A DNA stretch of 64,000 bases from Agapanthus africanus (taxonomy: Eukaryota; Streptophyta; Magnoliopsida; Asparagales; Amaryllidaceae), in contig JASDDO010000016.1 of the NCBI GenBank assembly GCA_030015575.1, forward strand, positions 178,558,815 through 178,622,814, read 5' to 3'. Positions within the stretch are counted from its first letter, which is position 1; every line of letters starts with the position of its first letter. Below are positions 1-10,316 of this stretch, in pieces. Position numbers and translations under genes: made by a program. Below the pieces are notes generated by a model, which saw only the letters and a program-made list of their open reading frames with translations, searched no databases and was not told where the DNA came from.

Positions 1-1574
1 GCAATGAGCGATAGGAGGGGATTCGTCTCTCCCAGTATAGGGAGTTGATGTTGCACTGTGTGCGATTGGCTATAACCGGAAATCCCTGGTCAGGGTTGCT
101 GAGATTTACTGATAAGTGTTACCAGTAGTTTCTCGAACTGTTATAGACCTCATATCGACACGACTTATCGAGCTACTGGGGTCTGACGTTTAACACCCCT
201 AGGCAAGATATGCGACATATCAGACGACGAGACCGGACTGTACGGTAAGTGTTACTGGTTGGATTCACAGGAGTGTGAGCGGGCTTTCTCGTCGATCTTC
301 TGATCGCTCAATACCCGGGTGGCCGTTACGTTTAGCAGACCGCTTGCAGCTTGTAGGTGTTTGATATGATCATCACCTGCTGCCGGCGTATTGACGAGTC
401 TTTAGAGTCCTACACAGAGCTTTCCTGGCTCAAGCGAAACGAAATAGGAGCGCATATGAGATATGTGCGGGACCGAGAATAATACCAGTATATGATACTG
501 TATTAGATTCTCGCGATTTGTGACAGTGATCGGTTATATGCGATATAGCCGGGTTATCGGATCAAGTGTTGATTCGATAAGTTGTTACTATTGATATTAG
601 TCGGTTATATGCGATATGACCGGATCGTTAAATCAAGTGTTGATTTAATGATTTAATGTATAATTATATATTTGATATATTACTTTACATTAACTAGTAT
701 TTGTTCACTTAAGATGGATTTTCTCACTTGATGTGCACATTGTATATATGATATAGTTTTTGTGCACTTGTTTGTATCATGTTTGATGATACATGCAAAC
801 TTGGGTGTATGTTTGATTTAAACCTTGGTTAAGTAAATGGTTAGGGTTTTTATTTATTTATTCATTTATTTCATTCATTTTTGGCAAAAAGAGAAATGGT
901 GGCTTTCTTTGTTTTGTAGTTGAAGCTTCATGAAGCTTTGAAAAAGTCTACCATTTTTGTTTCATGCTAAACCTAACCATTCACCTAACCTTAATTTATT
1001 CTCTACACTTAACCATGGTTGCTAATATGATAAGAATGACTTATTTTCTATTTTCCAATAATTCTTATCATATTATCATCTTCTTCTTCTTCTTCTTCAA
1101 GAAGAAAGAAGCTTGCTAGCTTCAATGGTGAAATGAGAAAAATAGTGAGAAATCTAAAGTGAACCCACTTCCTATTTCTTCATCCTCTACCACTTGCCAA
1201 GTAGTATAGGGTGTTTTCTTCACAAGTTTCATGACTTGGTGAAGTTGGAGCTTGATCTTGAGTTGCCTCGACGTAGATCATCTTCGGCATCGAAGTCGAC
1301 GACCTAGCCTGCCCATTTCTCCGATGAAGCCGACGCTAGAGCCCGGGATCCGATGATCGCAGCGAGGGGACATCATCACGGAGCAATGGAGGTGGAGGAC
1401 CGGATCTACAAAGGTTGTATTTTCGTTCACTCTTAGTTAAGTTGTTAACTAGTTGCATGTTTCGCCTAATCTCTAGTCAACGATCGCATTATGGTTTCTC
1501 GGCACCGGAATTTTTTGAATTTGGCATGGTTGATGCCTTGTGAGAACCTCCTTAGTGTGCCTAGGAACCCTACA
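1..1574 (+). repeat. Copia element D, LTR (partial, right part)
   Basis: This is the right-hand 1.57 kb of a long LTR that starts outside the window. It ends GGAACCCTACA and is followed directly by a primer binding site, so it is a 5' LTR read on the + strand. Its end is the reverse complement of the start of the H LTR (TGTAGGGTTCCTAGGCAC), and its middle shares the paired TTGAT and GGTTATAT hairpins with H, so D and H are related families. With an H-like length of about 2.2 kb, some 0.6 kb would lie left of the window. It is clearly more diverged from H than the two H LTRs are from each other. Confidence 0.85.
1081..1098. repeat. (TTC)6 microsatellite inside LTR D
   Basis: Six perfect TTC units, followed by an AAGAAGAAAGAAG stretch that can fold back on them. 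A/T-rich simple repeats at this place are also seen in the H LTR (AAGAAGAAGATG). Confidence 0.8.
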
Positions 1575-1588
1575 GTGGTATCAGAACC
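1575..1588 (+). other. Primer binding site of element D
   Basis: GTGGTATCAGAACC directly follows the LTR end. It matches the initiator-Met tRNA type site used by plant copia elements (TGGTATCAGAGCC). It fixes the LTR as the 5' copy and the element as + strand. Confidence 0.85.
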
Positions 1589-1740
1589 TAGCTAGAGCCT
1601 TATGCGAAGTGTAAACGACGTTAGAAATCCGAACGAACCCCGAAACCCTAACTCAAACCACTCTCTGGAAATTTTCTGAAAATTTGGATTTTTGTGAATT
1701 AAAAATTGCCATGGATAACTTAATGTACTGCTTTTTTTTC
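1589..1740 (+). mobile_element. Start of the element D leader
   Basis: About 150 bp of leader. The stretch CTCTGGAAATTTTCTGAAAATTTGG followed by GAATTAAAAAT matches the reverse complement of the H leader beside its primer binding site (about 41930-41990). After roughly 1700-1740 the match to H fades and sequence of another type begins. No second D LTR is seen in the window. Confidence 0.6.
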
Positions 1741-3446
1741 TTCATTAATAGTTAGATGTTAAATCTCGTTCCAACGCGCATATGAATTGCATCATACATA
1801 CATGCATACATACATATGTCGCTATAGTCACCTGTTACTTTCACAAGATGTTGCATTTCGATTTCGTGGATTTGGGAAACCGCAAGATACCTTTGAAAAC
1901 TTGATATATTTAAAAGAGCGGGTTTCCCTTAATATACTCACATTACTGTTCCGTGTTTGCATACATCGTATTTCATGGATATATGCATTGATGTACCGAT
2001 TTCATGCGATTTTTGGATTTGAGAACCGCGAATATATTTCAAAAGGAAACTATATGTTGCTTTTAAAAACGCGTTTTCTCTTGATATGATATTTCGAGGA
2101 GTCCACTATGGGTTTTCTCGGTTCTGAGCTATGTGATAACCCGATTCGAGGAGCCAGATGAGTCATCTGCGGGTACATGATGGACCCGGTATGGTACCCC
2201 GGGGCAAGAAAGGTATGTTGTGCAGTAGACGATGTGCCTGGTAGAGGGAGTACTACCTATCGGTGATTGTATAGAACTCGACGGATATCCGGAGGATACC
2301 GTTTTGGAGTTATGATATGAGATTGATGAGGGCCAATCTGAGTATGTGACGCCTGAGATGAGATATATATATGAGGGACGATCTGAGTAAGCGGCGCCTG
2401 AGATATGATTATTTACGTGTCGATGCTGGACACGGGTTTTCATGATGTTTTGAGTGTCGATGTTGGACACTCAGGTTCCATGATGTGACAGATATGAGGG
2501 CCGATCAGAGTGACGGCGCCTGAGATATTGGGATTTAGGGTGCCGTTGATGGACACCGGTTTTCCATGATGATGGTTCGTACATGAGGTTTTCTGTGTTA
2601 TCCTATACTCAGGATTTATTGACATGCATTGTTTCTTGTAGTTGTTGTACCCTGGTGGTGTACCTTGATCATGATTTTATTGCATATCCGTATTGTTATA
2701 CTTATGCCATCAGATTACATATTTCAGACTATCGCGTTCGTGCATACTTGCGATTATCTGTATGATATTATTTTCTATTCACGAGTTGGCAACTCACCCC
2801 CGTTGTGCCACAGTGTTTTGCAGGCTTGACCCTCGGTGTAGTCGCGGCAGGGCTTCTCATTGCATCTACTTCTGCAGATATCGCTACTGTTGGTCGTGAT
2901 TTTGGATAGGTGGGTGGTTTTGCGTGTATCCGTATGATCTCATTGTATATCTTGTTGTATCTAGTACTTTTCATCCACCACTTTCATGTATTTGATATAG
3001 AAACGAGAATTGTGAGGATCCATATTGTATTATTTGTGACTCTGGGTGTCGAGCTCGTGTGAGACGGCTTTTATTTATGCTGTGAGGTTGGTTTCACTTC
3101 TTTTTTGCTTATTTCTTCGCTACGGTGTCGTATATACTTGTTGTGGTTGTGTCCCGCCTTTTGGCTTGAGTTGCTCCTGTTTGGGGATGCTTTATATTTA
3201 TTCTATGCTTGTACCCGTTTGGGGCTAGTTTTTACAAAGGAGATGCTGCCGCAATTTTTAAGAAAATAAATTAAATTGAGATTTTATAACTTTGAGACAT
3301 TTAAATGTTTTAACAAATGTTTTAAATGTTTTCCCATCCTATCTTTTTATGGTTTAGATTTTTGGGTTTTTCGGCTTGAATTACGTTACGCCTCTAGACG
3401 TTGCGTGATATAAGTGTCGGTCGTGTTCCTAAATTGGGTCGTGGCA
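1741..3446 (+). mobile_element. Decayed LTR, probably Ty3/gypsy (Del/Tekay-like)
   Basis: No copia features. A CATACATACATGCATAC-rich start, GAGTTGGCAACTCACCCCCG near 2780, TTTTGCAGG near 2820 and the end TTACGCCTCTAGACGTTGCG...GGGTCGTGGCA resemble long LTRs of the Del/Tekay chromovirus group as I remember them. The right border at 3446 is supported because element K's LTR resumes directly at 3447 (GCTCATTATCTGGG, like GCTCAATACCCGGG in LTR D). The left border is uncertain and no matching target duplication was found on the left. No coding part is visible. Confidence 0.45.
2325..2556 (+). repeat. Two interleaved short repeats in the gypsy-like LTR
   Basis: Unit 1 (ATGAGGGCCGATCTGAGT...GCCTGAGAT, about 34 bp) occurs at about 2326, 2371 and 2494. 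Unit 2 (GTGTCGATG-TGGACAC, 17 bp) occurs at 2417, 2454 and 2540. Unit 2 is itself an inverted repeat, GTGTC/GACAC. Copies differ by a few bases. Confidence 0.75.
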
Positions 3447-4487
3447 GCTCATTATCTGGGTAGCCATTACGTACAGCTAGTGCCACTAACGTGCTTGTGG
3501 TTAAACCCACTGCCAGCGTATTGACGAGTCTATAGAGTCCCACACAGAGGGTTTTCATGGTTCCGACGATATGATATAGATTACGTATGTTGTTGCATAC
3601 ATGTGTCCGATTAAATATGCGCACAGGCTACACATACTTTAATCGGACGGTTGATAATACTAGCGGCTTAAGATTAAGCCGAATTATTAAATCAAGTTTT
3701 GATTTAATAATATATATATATTTTTTTAATATATGTATTCTAGTATTATTGTTCACTATTCATTTTCTCTCTTGGCTATTCGTATTTTTATACAAATACG
3801 AATATATGTATTTCGATACATATACCGGGTTGTATTCCGTATTTATACGGAATATCTTCTAGAAAATGGACACCTCATTAAAGAAAATCATTTGCAAATG
3901 AGGTAGAGGGTGAGGTGGCATGAGCATGGTTGGAGGTATGTAGAGAGGTATGGGCTTTATTTGTTTAATTGAAAAATGTTGTGATTTTTCCATGGTTGTA
4001 AAATGTATAAGCCATTCTTTCTACATGCTATTTTTTTCTTGGTTCACTCTCTCATTTTTCTCTCTAGAGTTGCTCATGCCTATGTTTAATCACCTCCTTC
4101 TCCTTCTTCTTTAGTTGCTCACTTGAGCTTAAGAAATGAGAGAAAAAAAAATAGTGGAAAATTTATACATCCCCACTCTCCATTCAAAGCGAACTTGTAG
4201 CGTTGGTTGCTTCGCTAAGCGAAGTTGGAGCTTGGATCATTTCCCTCAGGTGGATCATCTTCGGCAAAGGAGGACCGGCTTGCAAGCGCGATCTGGAGCA
4301 CTTGAAGAAAGCTTGAGGATGTGAGTATTCTACACATAGTAGATTAGTTTAGCTCACTTGATTTTGTATACAAGTCATAGCTCTTTAGTTTGATTCTTGG
4401 TTTTGGAACTTTAGCAAACTAGAAAATTTTGAAATCAATGTTACCATCTTCTAAAATTAGTTTGCTATTATTCCTAAGTTCCCAGCA
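3447..4487 (+). repeat. Element K, LTR (right part)
   Basis: Right 1.04 kb of a copia LTR on the + strand. It contains the shared U3 end piece (CTGGGTAGCCATTACGTAC, CGTATTGACGAGTCTATAGAG) also seen, inverted, in every other LTR here. It ends TTCCCAGCA and is followed by a primer binding site. Its left part is separated off by the gypsy-like LTR and element D and is not visible in the window. K is the oldest layer, since all other large insertions lie inside it. Confidence 0.75.
3605..3853 (+). promoter_or_regulatory. Hairpin array in LTR K
   Basis: Six perfect inverted repeats stand in 250 bp. They are GTCCGATTAAA/TTTAATCGGAC (3605-3615, 3638-3648), CGGCTTAA/TTAAGCCG with a 2-base loop (3664-3681), TTATTAAATCAA/TTGATTTAATAA with a 3-base loop (3684-3710), ATTCGTATT/AATACGAAT (3778-3803), TATATGTAT/ATACATATA around a TTCG loop (3803-3824) and ATTCCGTAT/ATACGGAAT with a TT loop (3834-3853). 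Other LTRs have hairpins at matching places with different bases. Confidence 0.8.
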
Positions 4488-4501
4488 GTGGTATCAGAAC
4501 C
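4488..4501 (+). other. Primer binding site of element K
   Basis: GTGGTATCAGAACC follows the LTR end TTCCCAGCA. Same type and strand as the site of D. Confidence 0.85.
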
Positions 4502-5899
4502 ATGCTAAAAGCTAAACTTTTTTGCACTAATTTAGAGTTTCGATCGACGGAATTTTCCGATTCACATTTCCATATTTCTTGCTTGCTGTTCGAATTTCAA
4601 AGTTCAAAAAAATTTTAGGGTGCATTAAAATTATGTGCAGGCAAAATTAGAGCTAGGAAAATTATTTGGGCACCTAAACCCAAAACTTGACTGCGGAACA
4701 GAAACCAAAACCCAATTTTGGCTAAAGTGCCCCAAATTTTTTCTGGGGCTCTAATACATGGAAATATGATTTTTGGGATATTTAGTTTTGGTCTAGATTT
4801 GTTTGTGTACTGGTTTGTACTTTGGGGGCTAATGTGGAATGTTTTAATCGATCGAAATTTTAAATTTTTGTTTTTCTGAGCAATTGTTTCTGCAACCGTG
4901 AATATCATAGCGCGGTATAATCCGACTGGTTGCTATATGCACAATCAAACGGGTTTACGAACATGAGATTCACGTTGATGTTATGTGTTGCTATGTGATT
5001 ATGGTTATGTTGGATTTGTCACGATGGATAGCCCGGTGTACGTAGTATTAGATGTAGTTCTCTGTGATGTAATGTATATTCATATTGCGTAGCGAGCGTC
5101 CGACATGTGGACTGCCATCATCGCGGCTTGTATTATTCTTTGGGGCACGTCCAGTTTCCGGACCTAGTCACCGTTGTATATTCTGTTTTTCATTACATGC
5201 ACTAGGATTACCCCGCAGCGTGGTGTTCGAGTAGCCGGGTTCTAAAGGGCAACGGCCTCCATCTCATGGCGTTGAGACCGGGGTGCTTTACTTTAGAATT
5301 GGCGGGCTATTCTCCACACTCGTAGGGGGTATAGGATTGACCCACGGAGAGGTGGCCAAATCACCGGATTTTGGAAGTGTTGGGTGGCCCACTCACTTTG
5401 TTGATTGGGGCTGCCTCGCTTCTAGAATTGGCGGGTGGACTGTCGCACTCGTATGGGTCTATGGTCTGATACTACGGCTATCCACACGACCGGGAAAATT
5501 GCATTTCGTATTTGGCTCCATTAAAATGTACTTTTCCTAGTTTATCCGCATTTCAATATTGGTTTTGCTTCCGCTGTGATTCTGCTGTGATGTTACTTGA
5601 TAACATGCGTGAGACGAATGTTCATATATATTATATATATACAGTAGACGCTATATATGTTTTGCACCCACGCTAGTCTTGTCCCTACCCTGCCGTAAGT
5701 TAAGTAACCTTAAGGCGAAGACCCGAGACCCTGTGGCAAATGCGGATGGCATTTATGTGCGTGGTTATTTTCGTTTCTTTCTGACAAGATATGATTAATT
5801 GATGGGACTACATTAATTCTATTTAATGCAAGGAAAACAAACCTATATGATGTTGTTCGAACCATTTTTTGAAAACTGACATTAGAGGCGTTTCTTTTT

Positions 5900-6138
5900 G
5901 CTTTGCACGGCGGTATTCGGTTATGAATATCCAGCACCTCATTCGACGAGGCAAGAGCCTAGATCTCTTCATCGGGAGTGACCTCTTGAGCAAAAATTTG
6001 CATCAGTGTAATAACTTCACTATAGTCGATTCTTTTACTTTGCATCGTGGTATTCGGTTAGGAATATCATGCACCTCATTCGACGAGGAAATAGCCTAGA
6101 TCCCTTCACAGGGAGCGACCTCTTTGGCAAAAGTTTAC
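5900..6138 (+). repeat. Two-unit direct repeat in the K leader
   Basis: Two diverged units of about 100 bp start near 5900 and 6038. They share TTTGCA-GG-GGTATTCGGTTA, CACCTCATTCGACGAGG and GGGAG-GACCTCTT. B, F and H have the same doubled block in the other orientation; A and E lack it. Confidence 0.75.
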
Positions 6139-6350
6139 GTGACTATAAACTACTCGATTTTCTTCAAATCCATTGGTTTTCTACAAAACCACTCATTTAA
6201 AAAATGCGGATCCTAAACCACTCCTTTTTCAAAACTGCTCGGGTTCCTTCAACGATATCAAGTTCATTACGTTAACGGTTTTTCGCCAAAAACCAGTCAT
6301 AGCCATCCGTCATTTCCTACGAGTAGTGCATAGTATTCGTGATGCGTTTG

Positions 6351-6536
6351 TTGACTCCGTCAAGGCATAGTGTACAGTAGCTAAGTGGTGTTTGTTTGTA
6401 GCATATGATGTGATTAGTTAGGACAGTCGTGCGGCCTTGTTGACTCCGTCAAGGGCTCGTGCAGGTGGGTTTAAAGCAATCAAGATAATGACGGGTTGAA
6501 CTTGATTTGGACTCTTTGATTTGTTGACTCCGTCAA
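6351..6536 (+). promoter_or_regulatory. Leader palindrome triad of K
   Basis: Three identical palindromes, TTGAC-TCC-GTCAA, at 6351-6363, 6440-6452 and 6524-6536. All three have the same spacer TCC, which differs from the spacers in the other elements. The outer arms seen in A, B, E and F are mostly lost here. Confidence 0.85.
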
Positions 6537-6627
6537 GGTCACTAGAGTACTAGGGGTAAAAACCATATCGGGAGTTTCAAATATAAAGGAATCTTGCCAG
6601 GCATGCGCATACCTTCTAGAGTGTGGT

Positions 6628-7281
6628 TGTAGGTTCACGGTAGCGCCCCGGCCATTTTTCCGAGGCCAAAATGCGGAAACAAAAACTTTTCTTTAACTAG
6701 AAACCGGCGCTACCGCGGACTATAAATTCGGATCGGACCATTAATCTACTACTAGCTAACTAGAGAAAGGGTAGAGAGGCTATACCGAGCGATCCGTGTC
6801 CTTCGGTCTTCGGCCACCATCCCAAGCTCCTCGCGGCATCTCCGGTCTCGATCTCCTCGTCGGAAAGGCACCGCATCACCGAGTCTTTTTACGGGCTCCC
6901 ACCTCTGGACCGAGGGAACTCAGACACGAAGTTGGCAAGCCGACGTGTCCAAGATTGCTGTAGAATAGTGTAGAACTCTTTGTCTCAAGGGGTTAATGAA
7001 GCTGCCATTTGTAGTGAGGAGAAGAAGATATGAACTTTTGTGATGGCTAAGAAATTTTGTTGCAAGCAAAAAAAACGAGATCAAAATTTTTTCCACCACC
7101 AAATGAATCAACCCCACCTCTCATAATTTGGCCGGCCATATTTGGCAAAGGAAATATGAAGGGGGTGAGCCCAAGAAAAGGTATGGGGTGAGCATAAGAA
7201 AATGGTGGGTGATCATGAGGAATAATGATCACAACAAAGTCAATCAAACACCCATCTCATCAATGCACACAATGATGAACC
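6628..7281 (-). repeat. Solo LTR C, left piece
   Basis: Starts TGTAGGTTCACGGTAGCGCC. It belongs to the same LTR group as B, F and G (shared ...GCGCCCCGGCC start and TATACCGA block). It stops at B's target duplication GAACC (7277-7281) and continues at 26964. The whole C LTR is about 2.08 kb and is flanked by GTGGT on both sides (6623-6627, 28393-28397). No internal region or second LTR exists, so C is a solo LTR left by recombination between two LTRs. Confidence 0.9.
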
Positions 7282-8408
7282 TGTAAGTGCACGGCAGCGC
7301 CCCGGCCGTCAATCCGACGCCGGAATGCGGAAACGAAACTTTTACGAAACTTGTAAACCGGTACTACCGTGCACAATAAAACCCGGATCGGGCCATTGAC
7401 CTAATGCTAGCAAACTAGAGAATGGGTAGGAAGCTATACCGAGCGATCCGTGTCCTTCGGTCTTCAGCCTCCACTCCGATCTCCTCGCGGAATCTCCGGT
7501 ATTCATCTCCTCGTCGGAACGGGCACCACATCGCCGGGTTCTTTTACGGGCTCCCACCTCTGGACCGAGGCAACTCGGGCACGAAGTTGGCGAGCCGACG
7601 TGCCCAAGAATACTGTAGGCTAGTGTAGAATCACTTTGTCTCAATGGGGTGATTGAAGTTGCCATGATAGTGCGGAGGAAAGAACAATGGAAATGAGCTT
7701 AGGATTTTTGGTGCAAGCAAAAAATGAGAACAAGAAATTTCCCTCATCACCAAAATGAATTCCCCTCTCCCTCTCCCTAGAATTGGTCGGACTCTCTCAA
7801 ATGGTGGAGGGAAAAAAGGATCAATTATGCAAGAGAAGAAAATGTATGATAATGAGAAGAAAATGGTCACACCATTTACCAAATCAATCCCTTCATATTC
7901 CATCACATTTAATGCAAAGGAAGTGATGCAAAAAGAATCTTTTGATGCAAAGAACCATCATGAAGCCACATATACAAATAACCCCCTCCACAATGCTAAT
8001 TTGCACATTTGCAAATAAGCCCCTGCCATCAAATATCAGCCAACGAAAGGAAGGAAAACTGGCTGAAACGGAATGCAAACTGGCAACTTCAAAAAACTGT
8101 TCCCGTAATAAATTACAGGAAAACCCCGCGACTGCATATACATACCCTCATTTGTATTCCAACCGATTACAAATGCAATGAGACAAAATCTACACTGCAC
8201 AATACTAGGATCCGGCTTAAACCAAAACCCGCTAGTATTATCCGTCCGATCATGATCCGTGCAATACCGCACGTATAAGATCGAACCCTGCCATATCTCC
8301 ATACGGCCTCTACAGTGTTTCGCCCGAAACTTGAGAAAACGGTCTGTGGGGGACTCTAAAGACTCGTCAATACTTTGGCTGTGGATTTAACCACTAGCAC
8401 GTCAGAGG
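7282..8408 (-). repeat. Element B, left-hand LTR, piece 1
   Basis: Starts TGTAAGTGCACGGCAGCGCC. It runs to AGAGG (8404-8408), the target duplication of A, and continues at 18181. Total LTR length is 2106 bp. It holds the conserved hairpin AATACTAG/CTAGTATT (8201-8208, 8232-8239) around the loop core GGCTTAAACC. In element sense this is the 3' LTR. Confidence 0.9.
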
Positions 8409-10302
8409 TGTAAGTCGATGTAGTACACCCCAGTACTTGTGGGGAGGCGGAATTTTCAAAATCGATCATGTTTAAAGAACGAACATCGACTAACCGCTTG
8501 AATCGAAGCTAAACTATAAATAACCGTACACAAAGAGTTTCTTATCAATTGTGTTTAGGGATTTACCTAATGAAACCGGTCCTTCGTCTTTGTGTCCTCC
8601 TTTGTTCTCCTCGACCTTCTCTAGGTAGTAGACGATCCACCCGAGAGCAAAACACCAAGCTAAACCTCTAAACTTGAGGCAACTAACCTTCTTGGATTGC
8701 TAATCAAAGAAGATAGATGAAATAGAGTGATGGTTATGGATTGATTAGTCTAACTAATCCTAGATCTCAACACATGAGGGTGAGGATTAGTCTTTTGAAG
8801 AGAGAGAGCTTGAGGAGAGAGAATATGAATAATATTATGATAAATAAGTTATGAGTATCATATCATATATGAAGCATTTTCTAATAAGAAGAAAAGAATA
8901 ATGAGTGATGAATAATCATGCTTCATAAAATATCTAGTGGTGATTCATTAGCATGAGTCATTAAGCAATAAATGTGTATTAATGAAATGAATGAATCACC
9001 ACCATGACTCATATAACTCATTTAATGAATATGACACATAACCCTCCTTAGTCACCATCTTCTAGAAGCTTCTCGAGTAATTACGAGAACGCCCCTCCGA
9101 TCCGTAAAAATACGGAAAAACTTTAGACTGTATAAATCCAATAACCGGATACCAGTAACTGGCTTAAACCAAAGCCGACTGGTAAAAACTGTTCGAAAGT
9201 CGTACGCGCGTAAACGCACGTATGCGTCCGAACCCTTTGTCGCAAAACCATGCAACCTCTATATCGTTTCGCCTGGAGTAGGAAACTCTCTGTGTGGGAC
9301 TCTAGAGACTCGACTACTACGCTGGTAGTGGGTTTAACCACAGACCGCAAGCGGCACTAGCTGTACGTAACGGTCCCCAGGTAGTTGTCGATAAGAAGGC
9401 CGATGAGAAAACCCATCCGAACTCCTACTGAGTCTGATGTGACAATCTCCATACAGTCCGGTCCGTTCGTCCAAGACTATCGCATATCGGGCCTAGGGGG
9501 CGGCAAGCGTCAGTCCCCTAATAGCGGTATAAGTCGTGTCGGAGGGAAGCCCATTACACCCTGAGAAACTACTGGAACCTACCAGCAAATCTCGCTTGCC
9601 CTGGCCAGGGACTTTGCGTAATGGCTCTCTGACACAGCACGATATCTACTCCCAATACCGGGAGGGACGAATCCTATCTAACCGCCACTGCCTCCAAGTG
9701 CTCGGGACTGCACCCAACTGCTACCTGTTTGCACGACTCCTTTGAGCCGTGGTAGGGTAGCAATCTAAGAACAGTGGGACACACTCGAGGCGAAGTAGCA
9801 GTGTCAAGTCTGCGGACTACGCTGTACTCATGTCACCTGGGAACTGTTCACTGACGATTGGTATCAAACCAACCAACAGTTCCCTGTGAGTCCTGTCCGG
9901 TGTACCCGTATCCTAACGAGCACCTGTATACTATCTCCAGTACGACGTACTGACGGCTGTGGGACAGACCATCTCCCCAACTGGGATGAGAAGCGTACAC
10001 ACTAGTCTACTCCGGAGTATCGATGCTCTGTCTCGATAATCCACGACCAGGGACCTGAATAAGGATGTGCTTGTAGACTACCCAGCCCCCACTAGTGTGA
10101 CTGCCATCACAACGCTGGTAGACAAGCAAGATCCTAAGAGCTCTATCAATATGTACACTCACATATTAAGATAGAAAAACCAAGTAGCATACTACCATGT
10201 TTAGCAAGACTGTTATATACATGTGAATATCCCAAGCTTCCATTAAGTAATATACAAACTAGTATGATACAGTAATGGCCTTCTAGGGCATAAACACTAA
10301 CA
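8409..10302 (-). repeat. Element A, left-hand LTR
   Basis: 1894 bp, TGTAAGTCGATG...AACACTAACA as displayed (TGTTAG...CTTACA in element sense). It is followed by the polypurine tract, so it is the 3' LTR. Hairpins: TCCGTA/TACGGA (9101-9116), TACCAGT/ACTGGTA (9150-9184), GGGAACTGTT/AACAGTTCCC (9839-9884), TGTGA/TCACA (10096-10111) and GTAG/CTAC around CATA (10184-10195). Confidence 0.95.
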
Positions 10303-10316
10303 ATCTCCCACTTGCA
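10303..10316 (-). other. Polypurine tract of A
   Basis: AGTGGGAGATT in element sense, directly beside the 3' LTR. The same tract stands at the corresponding place in B, E, F and H. Confidence 0.8.

Larger units (their letters stand above)
4488..6627 (+). mobile_element. Element K internal region, piece 1 (leader)
   Basis: Untranslated leader of K. It matches, inverted, the leaders of B (24880 down to about 22800) and F. Shared blocks include the copy-poor GGGGCACGTCCAGTTTCCGG region (about 5150), the GCGGATGGCATTTATGTGCG block (about 5742) and the double repeat at 5900-6138. The run GCCAGGCATGCGCATACCTTCTAGAGTGTG just before C matches B near 22810-22840. The piece stops at the C target duplication GTGGT (6623-6627) and resumes at 28398. 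No open reading frame of note. Confidence 0.8.

Noticed and set aside
1741-3446. LINE, SINE or coding part of a gypsy element
   Set aside because: No reverse transcriptase or poly(A)-type end; the features fit a long LTR only.
9052-9350. Small ORFs repeated at 9052-9350 and 16924-17222
   Set aside because: They are the same LTR segment in both copies of A and follow from LTR identity, not from a gene.
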